A stretch of 64,000 bases of DNA from Zygnema cylindricum (lineage: Eukaryota; Streptophyta; Zygnematophyceae; Zygnematales; Zygnemataceae): NCBI GenBank assembly GCA_037447655.1, contig JBBHKE010001752.1, positions 1 to 64,000 on the forward strand. The letters are read 5' to 3'. Under the pieces are notes generated by a model that ran no database searches, was not told the DNA's origin, and was given only the letters and a program-made list of their open reading frames with translations. This document shows positions 1-10,172 of the stretch, one piece after another; within the stretch, counting starts at the first letter, position 1; every line of letters begins with the position of its first letter. The position numbers were made by a program, and so were the translations under genes.

Positions 1-1
1 A

Positions 2-1360
2 GAGAAGCGTGGAGTGGGTTCTGTAAAGGGGAATTTTTCTTTAAGGCAAGGGAGTTTTACTGCAGGAGGAGGTTGTGGTGGAGGAGGAGGAGGGGGAGGA
101 GGAGGAGAAGGAGGAGGAGGGATTTTTCCCGCAGTTGGAGGGAGTAGTTTTTCTGGTACAAATGGCAAATTTTCTGTGACTCCTTCCGAAACTTTTTCTC
201 CGACGGCAAGTTTTTCCCCAACGAGGCATAATTCTCAAACAGAAATTTTTTCTCCGACGGGAAATTTTTTGCAGGCTGCAATTTTTTCTCAAACGGGAAT
301 TTTTTCCTCATCTGGGAATTTTTCGCAAACTGGAAATATTTCTCCCTTGGCGAACTTTTCTCCGACGAAGAATTTTGACGCTTCTATTTCCGTCGAAATG
401 AAAGATCTCAGAGGATCTACCGGTGTTCTTTCGTTTCCTCCATCGGTTTTTGTTTCCGGACTTTCTTCTCCGGGAAGTGAATCTCGATCTCGTCAAGTTT
501 CAACCAATGGGAGCGCGGCTGCCGGATCTTCGTCTTTTCCCCATCCTTCACCTTCTCCGCAAAATTCGTCTTTTTCCCATATGAACCCGATCAAACCCTG
601 CTGTGCACAATATTGTAACTTTTTTTCGGTCAGTTGCCGGTCTTCTCATAATGTGATCGATATCGATGGCCATGATTCGTTTTCGTTGGGAGATCGAGCG
701 ATTTCGACATTCAGGATTGCACCTGAGATTTCGAATCCGGAAGGAGGACAAGGGGGGAAAGGAGGAGGAAAGAGAGGAGGAGCAGTGAGAGGAGGAGAAG
801 GAGGGAGAGGAGAAGGAGGGAGAGGAGAAGGAGGTGGAGGCGGGAAAGAGAGAGGAGGGGGACGAAGAGGAGGAAGAGAGGGAGAGGGAAATCGCTCCCA
901 AGACAAACAAGCAAGTACATTTTGGACTATGCCGAAAACTGAAGAAAGTTTCATGAAAACCCCAATAAGACAGGTTTCGTCTTCTTCTCCTCCGAGAAAT
1001 TGCGCAGAAATTACTGCCGCAGAAAATGCCAAAAATAAGACGTGGATCGCTCAAGAAATTTTGAGACGCCTCGCTGTTGAACAGAGATTGGCCGGAAGGG
1101 GAATGGAAACCGAAATGGAAACGGAAACGGAGACAGAAACGGAAACAAAAATGGGAACGAAGGAATCGCAAATTTTAATGGAACCGCAAAAAACCTTGTT
1201 TTCTTTTTCTACAGAGACAAAAACCCAAACTCCTTTTGTCGAGTCAACGGAACCAGAAAAATCAGAAGTTTTTAAATTTGAAATTCCCAAAGTAGATGGG
1301 AGAAAAGGGGGCGAGAGAGGGAGTCAGGGTATGGATCTTGATTTGAAGCTTGCGTTGTGA
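2..1360 (+). CDS. 3' part of a low-complexity protein with a C-terminal EAR-like motif
   Basis: The reading frame is open at the left window edge and ends at TGA 1358-1360. The first in-window start-like codon (14) is GTG, so the true start probably lies upstream. The protein has a glycine run (about codons 20-37), then a block of degenerate F-S-P/Q-T repeats (about codons 50-120), a second Gly/Arg-rich block, a short helical-looking stretch (EILRRLAVEQRLAGR), a Glu/Thr repeat, and the tail MDLDLKLAL. The tail contains LxLxL, which in plants is the EAR repression motif that recruits TOPLESS-type co-repressors and often sits at the extreme C-terminus. No DNA-binding domain is visible in the window. 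What is seen is a long open frame with an ordered tail; a repressor role is inference. The alternative is a chance open frame in GA-rich DNA, since the purine-rich composition keeps this frame open. Confidence 0.45.
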   Translation, partial: EKRGVGSVKGNFSLRQGSFTAGGGCGGGGGGGGGGEGGGGIFPAVGGSSFSGTNGKFSVTPSETFSPTASFSPTRHNSQTEIFSPTGNFLQAAIFSQTGIFSSSGNFSQTGNISPLANFSPTKNFDASISVEMKDLRGSTGVLSFPPSVFVSGLSSPGSESRSRQVSTNGSAAAGSSSFPHPSPSPQNSSFSHMNPIKPCCAQYCNFFSVSCRSSHNVIDIDGHDSFSLGDRAISTFRIAPEISNPEGGQGGKGGGKRGGAVRGGEGGRGEGGRGEGGGGGKERGGGRRGGREGEGNRSQDKQASTFWTMPKTEESFMKTPIRQVSSSSPPRNCAEITAAENAKNKTWIAQEILRRLAVEQRLAGRGMETEMETETETETETKMGTKESQILMEPQKTLFSFSTETKTQTPFVESTEPEKSEVFKFEIPKVDGRKGGERGSQGMDLDLKLAL

Positions 1361-2850
1361 TGGGAGGGAGAAAAGGCCGGAGGGGAAGAGGGGAGGAGAG
1401 GAGAGTAGAGGGGAGGAAAGGAGAAGGGAAAACGTTGGAAGGGAAGAAGTGAGAGGGAGGAAGAATTTTGGCTTTTACCTTTTTATATTTCTGTTTCTAT
1501 GTCAGTAGTCTAAAACGGATTTTTTTCGCCTTATTTTTCGCTGTCTGGATTCTGGAAACTTTGTCGTTTTTTTTTTTTAATCCCCCCCCCTTTTTGTTTT
1601 GAGAAAGGGATGTTCTCAAAATATAAATTTTAGCCCAGTTCAGTTTTTTTTTCAGTTTTGTTTTTTGTTTTATTAACTGGTAGAGAGAGGGAGGGAGGGA
1701 AAGAGAGAGAAAGGTATGTACTAATTTAGAACATTTGACAAAAAAATTAGAGTTAAATACGAGCAAAAAAAAAACAGATTCTTCTTTGGGGCGGTTTCAT
1801 AGAAGAATATTATATCGAGTTCCAATCGCTTTTTTTTTGTTTTTTTTCGGTTAATGGGTACATAATGGGTTCACTTCAGTTTTTTGGTAGTCTCCATTTT
1901 GTTGAAAACCAGAGGTTAAATCTCAAAGAAAGGAAGTAAAAAGGGCTTTTGTCTATTCTGATATCCTTTTTTTACATCTTTTAATCTATCTTTTGTATTT
2001 TTTTCTTTGTAATTTTATTTTGCGATTTTGTGCTTTTCTTGTTTTTATAATATTGATCGTTTCCATGTTATCCTTTTTGCCATTTTTATCGGTTTTTTTC
2101 TATGTTTTTGATTTTTGATTTATTTTTTTCTGTATAAAATTTTAAATGAACATTAAATGTTCCCAAAACCGGATATCAACGAGGAAATTTTTAGAAGTCA
2201 ATTTTTTAACAAAAATTTCAAACCATTTTAACTAAACATCTCACGATTTTTGGCTCAAACCCAACATAGTTCCAAAAAAAGACTAGACTTCATAAATAAA
2301 TAAGAAACTATAGTCCCTCCAAACTAATATAATATAAAATAATTCAACCATCGATGTCATTATTTTTCGAAACCTTATCGACAAGACTTCCCAAAGTGAT
2401 CCTTGAATTTTAGAAGAATTTTTTTAGATGTGAATCGTCTTTATTATAGAAAAATCACGACGCCAAAATAATTTTAATATTATTACTATTATACTTACTT
2501 CTTACTTATTACTTCTTATTACTTTTATTGTTATTATTGTTATTACTTTGTCTTTTGCAAGGACAACAACAACAATAGTATAAAGGTTAAAACTCGCTGA
2601 AATGAGCCGTACGGACAGGAAACTTAGTTGTACTATACTAACAAGCAACGACTATCACATACATAAAAAAGTAAAGATAAATACCAAATAATACAAATAG
2701 TTCCATTGGTTTTATTTTTTTGATTCTTTCCACCCAACGCAATAACATTTGTTGTGCACACTAGTTAAAATGGAAACCAAAAGTGTAGCTAGCAGTCCGT
2801 ATCGTACCGTACAATTATAGTACGATCCTTTCCTGCACTCTACAGTTCAG
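1361..2850. other. AT-rich non-coding stretch after the first gene
   Basis: No convincing gene. It starts with a purine-rich tail (1361-1470), continues as T-run-rich DNA that could be 3' UTR and flank, and holds a degenerate TTA/CTTA microsatellite around 2468-2550. Confidence 0.5.
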
Positions 2851-3260
2851 TACACCGCGAATCGTAATTAGAGAAAATAACGCTAATTGGGTCGCCCTAA
2901 ATTTCGACCCTATCACGTTAAATAGAGTAAATGATTCTAAATTTTTCATTATACTATTTAAGGTAAGGTTTAATTAGCGTTTTATAATTCTAATATAGTG
3001 CCGTTTGAAATAGTGTGGCGTACGGTCGGTGTCTGACCGTGCAAAACTGTACTTTATTAACTAAAATAGTACTTTATTAACTAAAAAAGTATAAAAATTG
3101 ATTTAATTCAGGCCGTTATCATGTAATTGCGTTTTCACAAACCGTGTAGTGCAAACGTCATAATGACGTGAAACTGTACGTTTTGTCGGATTTTGTACAT
3201 GCACCTAATTTAGTAAAGATATTTAGCGCAGATTAATTAGAGTTATTGGATAAATTAGAG

Positions 3261-6105
3261 CATAGTTTTCCAGTGCGCATAATACGCACGAAACGAAGGA
3301 GCGAATACTACGCACGATACGCATTTAACGATGAAAAAAATGTTATAAAATGCGTACCTACCGATGTACCAGTACATTTCCGTACATTTTTTGATTTTTG
3401 AAAGTTTCACATTTCAAATTTTCGATACGGCATACGCAGAAAAATAGTGAAGTGAAAAAACCAGCGACGCGGCAACCACGGCGCTGAACCAGCAACAAGG
3501 CTGCCGAACAAGCGACCAAGCTGGCTTCGTCGCTGGTTGTTGAACCAGCGACGAAGCCGTATCACCGCTGAACTACTATAGGGACCAGCGACCAGACTGC
3601 ATCGTCGCTGATTAAACATGGCCTTATTATAAAATGTCAATAATGAAAAACTTCAAGTTCACATGGAAAGAAATAAAAACCATCTTTCTATTGACTTGCG
3701 AATGTTACACCATACCAACAATGAAAAATGACAGGTTAACATTAAAGTACAAAAAAATCATCTTTCCATTAATTTGTAGGACATGGTTTTGTTTTCACAT
3801 TAAAATTATCTCATCTCGTTGCAGGAAGTGACAAGACATCTCTCCTTTATCTCTCCTTATTGGAAATCTCTTTACTCCAAATCTAGGTCAAACATGTCAT
3901 CTAGAAAAACCTCCTCCCCTTCTTCCCCTACCTCCCCTTCCTCTTCCTCCCATGCTACCATGGCCTCTTCATAACTAATATCTCTGGTCTTCTGTAACAA
4001 TCTAAAATTGCTAAAGACCCATACTAGATCTTTGGCCCTATTAGCTGTGAGCCTGTTTCTTTTCTTAGAGTGAATATGGTCATAGGTTGACCAATTCCTC
4101 TCAAATGCGCTGGCAACTGAGCATTGGGCGAGGATTCTAATTGCTACCTTCTGCAATATCAGGGTGACACCTCCAAACTCCTTCCACCATTTCCACCCTG
4201 GCATCTTCCTAGCACAAGCTTTCATTACATCCCTTCCAAAAACACCCTCGAAATCTCTATATTTAGACAGCTCAATGCGGGCCTCTGTCTGCTCCTCCAC
4301 GTTTGGTAACATTTTTTCAAGCATTGTCTCAAAGCCTTCCATTATTATCGCATTTTTATTCTGCCCATAGGTAGCACTTTGGTACTCGCGATCGAGTACA
4401 AAGCTGGCGGCATACATGGGACTTTGGGCCATCTCCCATCTGCTCATGAACGATGTTTTCAGTTCTTCCAATACATGTAGGGCTTCATGATTTCTTTCAC
4501 CTCCATCGATGGATAACTTCTGCAAAAACTGACCAACGGTATAAAAACCATAATAAACCTTTCCCACGTTCGGGGCCCCTTTGTCACACTCCCTCATTAG
4601 TCGCACCACCGGCTCTGAAACCGCCACAGCCTTCGTCACTCTCGTCCAAAACGCAGGGCTAAAAATGTGACCTTTAACCTTTAGCCCCTCGATCTTGTAT
4701 GCAGCCTTACCCATCCACTGCTTATTACTATCATCAAACATTAAGCACTCCAAGCTGTCCTTCACTTGTAAAAATCTTTGGAGCATGATGAAATTTGTCG
4801 CAAACCTCGTCTCTCCAGGTTTTAATAGCCGAAGTGCAGAGATTTTGTTGAACATGGCAGAACTCATGTTATGATTGGTAATAAATTTCAGCACCTCTTT
4901 TCCCTCTCGGACAGGTGTTGAAATAAATGGTAACTTGCCCCAATCCTCCAACAATAAGTCCAAAACGTGGGCAGCGCATGGCGTCCAAGTGATCGAAGGG
5001 TATTAACTCACGAGAAGCGAGGCTGCAGCCTTGTTCACAGGGGCAGAATCTGTCAGAACTTGCACCACATTCTCGACCACTACCGCAAGAACTCCCTTCT
5101 CTAACACATTACAAACGTAATGAGCATCCTTAATTTGCCCACTAGTGTCTTCCGTCGTGAGAAACATGTCACCCTTGGGGGTGACAGCTAGAATGTTAAT
5201 GAGAGGCGTGTCATCAACTGTTGTCCATCCATCTGATGTGATCGAGGCACCAGTGGCTTCTAACGTCTCCATGTAGCTCCCCAAGTCTTGTTTTACCGTT
5301 GCCTTTGTCTCTGCCAAGAGACGAGTTCTCATGGCATTCTGGTGAGGTAACTTGTAAGAACCCCCTATCTCCCCGGTCTTCTTCACTGCTGCCTTAAAAT
5401 AAGGGTCATCTAATAATCGGAACGGCAAGCCGCTGGCAAAGAAAGCCTTAGCCCATGCTACATCTACCTCTTTCTTGTTATGCTTATGAAATAATTTTGT
5501 TATTTTTGTTTGAACACATTGCGCCTTATTGCTCTGGCTAGATCCACCAGGACACTCGGTGAGATCATCCAAATCAGATATGACACGTTTTTGAGAGCCA
5601 TGAGAAGTTCTCTCAGTTTCTGATGCAGTAAACTCCTCTTTCACCTCGTCCGGACATAAATGGCAAGCTCTAATTCCTCCACTCTTTACATTCCCAAGAA
5701 GGTGGTTTGCTTGACCATTGTATTCAAAGTTGCAGTAAATACAGATACATTTCGGTTGTTTCCAAGTAGCCCTCCGTCTGGAGCCTTAACATGCTCCCAC
5801 TCTATTCCGCGAGTTCTAGGCATGGATGCTTATGGTGAGGTCCGCGAAAGCTTCGAAGGCGGTTCCAATGGTACCTTTACTGGCCGCTTCTATTGCATCT
5901 TCAATGGCAAATTCCTGTTCAGAGAGGTCCTTTCTAAACAAATTCAAACTTCGGCCGCGCAATTGGTGCAACGTCTTTTTTTTTTAAATTCCGTACATTT
6001 TTCTGTACAGCGAAATTTAAACGAATTTTACGAAATATATAAAATTTGCGAATACTACGTAATTTTCGGAAAAAAATCCAAATCCGTACGAGTAGGAAAA
6101 CTATG
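3261..6105 (-). mobile_element. Complete hAT transposon (hAT-1) with 8-bp target duplication
   Basis: The element begins CATAGTTTTCC at 3261 and ends GGAAAACTATG at 6105, a perfect 11-bp terminal inverted repeat. It is flanked by AATTAGAG on both sides (3253-3260 and 6106-6113), a perfect 8-bp target-site duplication as expected for the hAT superfamily. Total length is 2845 bp. It carries one transposase gene on the minus strand and sits inside a MITE, which gives the insertion order. A perfect duplication and perfect ends imply a fairly recent insertion. Confidence 0.9.
3872..5823 (-). pseudogene. hAT-1 transposase (BED finger, DUF659, hAT dimerisation), broken
   Basis: Read from 5823 downward. 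The start MPRTRGIEWEHVK resembles plant hAT transposases. A one-base frameshift near 5760 separates it from a BED-type zinc finger (C-x-Y-C-N, then H, then RACHLCP) at about 5640-5755. The DUF659 core follows (SDGWTTVDDTPLINILAV, near 5195-5250), then the hAT catalytic region with TPCAAHVLDLLLEDWGKL (near 4920-4980), then the C-terminal dimerisation segment (ASAFERNWSTYDHIHSKKRNRL, near 4060-4130) and an acidic tail. A single in-frame TAA at 5003-5005 splits DUF659 from the catalytic half; the frame is the same on both sides. The lesions are therefore only one nonsense codon and one frameshift in about 650 codons. It would cut and paste DNA in the nucleus if intact; here it is probably inactive. 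Confidence 0.85.
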
Positions 6106-6222
6106 AATTAGAGTAAACTTCCTCTATGAAAGCTCTATCAAAAAATTAGCGTTCATTACTCTGTTTGGTTTTGTTACTCTAATTTTTTCATTACTCTAAT
6201 TACGATTCGCGGTGAAGAGAAA

Positions 6223-6392
6223 CACCGCGAATCGCTAATTCCCGTACACACGCGTCCAATTTTATCTAGGGTTTTGGACACTGCCAATCGGAAGGTAGGG
6301 TCTTTAACATGCCATCGCAACCGTCAGATTAACGATCCGACAAGTGTGCACGAGGAAAAGCCATTTTAATTGGTGGATAAAAACTTTGACGC
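6223..6392. repeat. Truncated MITE, left end only
   Basis: CACCGCGAATCGCTAATT starts at 6223, only 8 bp after the right end of the previous MITE. No matching right end appears before the next left end at 6395. Confidence 0.5.
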
Positions 6393-6394
6393 TA

Positions 6395-7132
6395 CACCGC
6401 GAATCGTTATTACTTATTAGTGTCAATAACTCTAATTTGGGTTCTTAAAATTTTGTTTTTTTTTTTTCAAAGGATACATGATTTTAATTTTTCCTTGACG
6501 TTAATTAAGATACCGTGCAAAATAGCGTAAAGCCCAAAAGTACCATAGAATCTAAATAGTGTGGTGTACGGTCAATGTCAGACCGTACATAAATGTACCT
6601 TTTCAAGTGAAAATTTACAAAAAATGAATAAAATCAGACGCGCACGCATAGGAACGTGCGCTCAAAAAAACGGGATTAGCCCGACATGTAAACTACACCG
6701 CGAATCGTTATTAGCGTTATGAACTCTATATCGGCACCCCAAAATTTTGACATTAATACCTTAAATAGAATAAACTACACTATTTAAGGTCGTGGACCAT
6801 AATCTGCCACGTCTCCTGGCACTAAATTAGAATGAATGACGCTAATTTTTTCTTTACACTAATAATTTCTCAACGTTAATAACGATTCGCGGTGTAGTAT
6901 GGCATGAACGGATAATTTAAATTCGCGAAGGCGTACGATATCTAATATTTTGTACGGATAATGTATGTAATCGTACGGTGAATATTCAATTTTTGCTGTT
7001 CCCAAATTAGCATTAACGCCGAAATTAGAGTACACCTTTTGTTTGAAAAATTTCAAATTCTTAATTAGCATCAAGTACGGTAAATTTTCTTCAACACTAT
7101 TTAAACTTTGACACTAATAACGATTCGCGGTG
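6395..7132. mobile_element. About 0.54 kb MITE carrying a nested smaller MITE
   Basis: TA precedes CACCGCGAATCGTTATTA at 6395, and the inverted end CGATTCGCGGTG finishes at 7132 followed by TA. The element at 6696-6894 is inserted inside. Interior motifs (AAATAGTGTGG, GTACGGTC, GACCGT) match the MITE that hosts hAT-1, so it belongs to the same roughly half-kilobase subfamily. No coding frame. Confidence 0.65.
6696..6894. mobile_element. 199-bp MITE with TA flanks
   Basis: Begins CACCGCGAATCGTTATTAGC and ends with the inverse, TAATAACGATTCGCGGTG, with TA on both sides (6694-6695 and 6895-6896). Nested inside the 6395-7132 MITE. It includes a block ending in GGACGTGG-like and CTGCCACGTCTC sequence that recurs in the fragment at 21965-22086. 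Confidence 0.8.
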
Positions 7133-7147
7133 TACTACAGCACAGTA

Positions 7148-7375
7148 CACCGTGAATCGTTATTAGCCTTATGTACGCTATATCGGCACCCCAAAATTTT
7201 GACATTGATACCTTAAATGTAATAAATTACACTATTTAAGGACGTGGACCATAATTTGTACGGAACCTCAATTAACGTCAAGGAAAAATTAAAATCACGT
7301 ATACTATTTTTGGAAAAAAATCAAAATTTTAAGAACCCAAATTAGTGACCGTGACACTAATAACGATGCGCGGTG
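7148..7375. mobile_element. 228-bp MITE with TA flanks
   Basis: Begins CACCGTGAATCGTTATTAG after TA at 7146-7147 and ends CTAATAACGATGCGCGGTG before TA at 7376-7377. One half matches the 199-bp MITE; the other half, with GAACCCAAATTAG, matches the left end of the 6395 element. It therefore looks like a mosaic of the two end types. Confidence 0.75.
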
Positions 7376-7390
7376 TACTGAATTGTACTA

Positions 7391-7588
7391 CACCGCTCAT
7401 CGTTAGCTGTGTAGATAACACTAACTCAGTCGCGACTTTTTTTGGCCGAAAATAACAAAATAGAGTTAGCAGCATTATTTAAGAAGTGGACTACTATATG
7501 CCACGCCTCCTTGTAATAAACTAGTATTATTAATTCTAATTTCGCATTAACACCAAAAAAAAATTAACGCTAATAACGATGAGCGGTG
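7391..7588. mobile_element. 198-bp MITE with variant ends CACCGCTCATCG
   Basis: TA at 7389-7390, start CACCGCTCATCGTTAGC, end GCTAATAACGATGAGCGGTG, then TA at 7589-7590. Both ends carry the same change (CTCATCG in place of GAATCG), so this is a subfamily with co-varying ends rather than random decay. Confidence 0.75.
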
Positions 7589-8815
7589 TAGCGATCCCCG
7601 ATGTACAGTACACCGTCGATGGTATTTAGCGTATATGTTTTTTTCGCATTTTTAAAACATCTTTTCTCCTTACACACTTGTCGGGGTGAAAATCTGACGG
7701 TTGCGATTGAGTCGAAAAATGGATGGTCACCGGTTGGTCAGTATTGTAGATCTAATGAAAAAGTCGAGATATCACAAAATAAACGACAACCACTGGTTTT
7801 GGAAAATTCTACCCGTTGCGTGGAGGTACAGCACTGTACGGTACATCTGAAGCATGTTTACGCGTCTATTTTCGATTCGACAATTTTGAAGGAAAGACGC
7901 GTATTTTATTCTCCTTCTCTCATTTAGTACGACACTGAAATTGAAGGCTCTCGGTTTCAGGCTTTCAGCGGAATTGTGGAAGTTAAAGATTTTATCATGA
8001 AAAACTTGATGGTGAAACCATCAAAGTACAAACCATGATTAAAATGGAAAAATTGTTGATTACCATTAAACGGGTAAGAGATGAAAACCCCAAAGGACCA
8101 ACAAACAATACAAATGCTAAACAACACTAGAAGCATGAAATGGAGCCTGAAAAACAAATTTGTAGACTTTCATGCAGTTGGTCAAACAAAATTACAAAGG
8201 GAAACACTTTTTGCAGGGCTATTTTTATAAGGGTCCACGTCAGCAAATACAAAATGTACAAATTTGTATAAAACTGGTACGAATCGACGGATTCTCTTGA
8301 CTTTTAAAAGTCAACCTATTTATCTCACGATCGGTCGACATTTTATCGGGGGCTAAAATAGTAAAATACGACAAATAGAGTCTTTTTATGAGCAAATCTG
8401 GGTAATCAAAATATATATAAAAAAAAAAAGTAAAAGTTGAAACATAAACAAAAGTTGTACAGTTTCAAATAAACACGAAAGTGTTAAATAGATACAGCCC
8501 CCAATATTTACAGTTTCCAAAAAGGTTTTTTAGGGTTCCAATCGACGGTTCCAAAACTCTACCACCCATGAACTTTTTTTTACGACCCAAATTTGCCAAT
8601 TGTTGATCGTATTTGCACGTGTAAAATAAATATTGCATCTTCATTATTAAATATCGCCGCCTCACCTCTCACGTTGAAACAGATTCTCATATCAGTTTAT
8701 GGTGTGGGGATTGCTCTTAATTTATTGTTTTATTTCCGTGCGATCTTAGGCCGTACTCTCTTCTTTCTAAGCTCTAGCAGTAGTCGGCCTTGTCAGTAAA
8801 AGCTACACGACAGTA
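7589..8815. other. Non-coding stretch between MITEs
   Basis: A degraded MITE-like end (CACCGTCGATGG) appears near 7610. The rest is AT-rich with only short open frames lacking recognisable domains. I see no gene. Confidence 0.5.
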
Positions 8816-10170
8816 CACCGTGAATCGTTATTAGTGTTGATAACAATAATTCGTCGCCACTAAGTTTTGACTTTTGACCCTCAAACCTAAAATAAAATCA
8901 ATAACTCTAAATTTTCCTTTACGCCAATATAGGTGCATTTTAATTAAGGTCAATTACTCAACTTTAAATGGTTTAGTGTACAAAAAGTGTCATTCCGTAC
9001 TAAAACTGCTCGTTATTTTCATATTTTGTACAGAAGTACATAAAAGTGTCAGCTAATGGCGTCGACACGGGAAATCGCACTCAAGGTAGCATTCCATAAA
9101 TCGAAAAGTGGGGTAGTTTACAGAAATCCGCAACTATCCGTACTAAACGGTGACGCTTATTTTGTTTTTACACGCGAAACAACATTACAGATAATCTAGC
9201 CAATACTCTTTGAAGGTCAAAGGTCTGGGAGGTAAAACTGAGCGTCGGATATTTATCCGCGAGATAATCACTTCATTTTTCTCTGTAGCTGCCGACGTAC
9301 CTCAAGGAGGTGTGTACCTGCCAACGTACCTCAAGGAGGTGGGTTGGCAGCTACTGAAAAAAATTAATCGCGACACACTAGACGATTAAGCTACGTGTCA
9401 CGATGGACAACCAACGAAAAATCACAAGATTTGCACATGACACGTGCTTTTCCAAGTACAACCGAAAATAAAAATGAAATTTCGTAACATTCCTTCATCA
9501 CGCTACTTTTCCGTAATTTTTTTTCTTCACACTATTTCTCTTAAAGGACTTTTGTTATGTTCGAAAACAAAAACCCTAAAAAACGAGCTGGTGTAAAGAC
9601 TGAGGTTTGCAAAAAATATAATAGTTTTGTCGTATGATTACTACGTACGCAAGTACATATTACGCAAGTGAAGATTTAAAGTTAAGTTTGACGGTTCTAA
9701 TAATTTGAAAGATATTCAATATCCGATCGTAGCTGCGTGGCAACAATCTATTTTGAACACGTGGTTTACAAACTCTACTTGATGGAACATTGACACAATT
9801 AACCCGACCCGTAGAGTTGGCGGTACGATTACAGAGACGACTGATGGAACTTGACCCTTAGATATAAGTCATATTAGACGGGCAAAAATGGCACGAACTT
9901 GTTCTCACTTCTTCAAAAGTAAACTAACCTGTTCTCACACGCTTAAACATTGACTAGCCTTTTATCACATATTTAAACGTCGATTGTGTGAACAAAGGCT
10001 ATAGAGTTCAGTAGGGGCTACAATATGGGAACGTGTATCCAAATTTGAGTTAAACGTATACATTAGCGTTGAATTTTCTTGGTGTTAGACCCTTGAACGC
10101 GAAATATAATTAATAACACTATTTTTATTTACCCTAAAAAATCGCTTTACACTAATTGCGATCCACGGTG
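8816..10170. mobile_element. Possible 1.36 kb non-autonomous element of the CACCG family
   Basis: Starts CACCGTGAATCGTTATTAGTG after TA (8814-8815) and ends AATTGCGATCCACGGTG before TA (10171-10172). The ends are imperfect inverted repeats. The interior has no gene. It includes two direct copies of CGTACCTCAAGGAGGTG near 9295 and 9324. Parts near its ends recur at about 40730-41094. Confidence 0.45.
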
Positions 10171-10172
10171 TA

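Larger units (their letters stand above)
2853..6214. mobile_element. Mariner-like MITE interrupted by a hAT element
   Basis: The left end CACCGCGAATCGTAATTAGAG begins at 2853 after the dinucleotide TA. The inverted right end finishes at 6214 (CTCTAATTACGATTCGCGGTG). The ends match over about 21 bp. Removing the hAT insertion (3261-6105) and one copy of its duplication leaves an element of roughly 0.5 kb with no coding capacity, similar in its interior to the copy at 6395-7132. TA at the left and the short inverted repeats suggest a Tc1/mariner-type MITE. The right-hand TA has become AA. Confidence 0.7.

Noticed and set aside
548-1171. 207-codon minus-strand frame overlapping the first gene
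   Set aside because: It is the complement of the Gly/Arg-rich blocks and consists of Ser/Phe/Pro low complexity.
2853-6214. First reading: the CACCGCGAATCG repeats as the terminal repeats of the hAT transposon
   Set aside because: No 8-bp duplication fits those ends, and the same ends flank many short elements at TA. The CATAGTTTTCC ends with a perfect AATTAGAG duplication lie inside and fit hAT.
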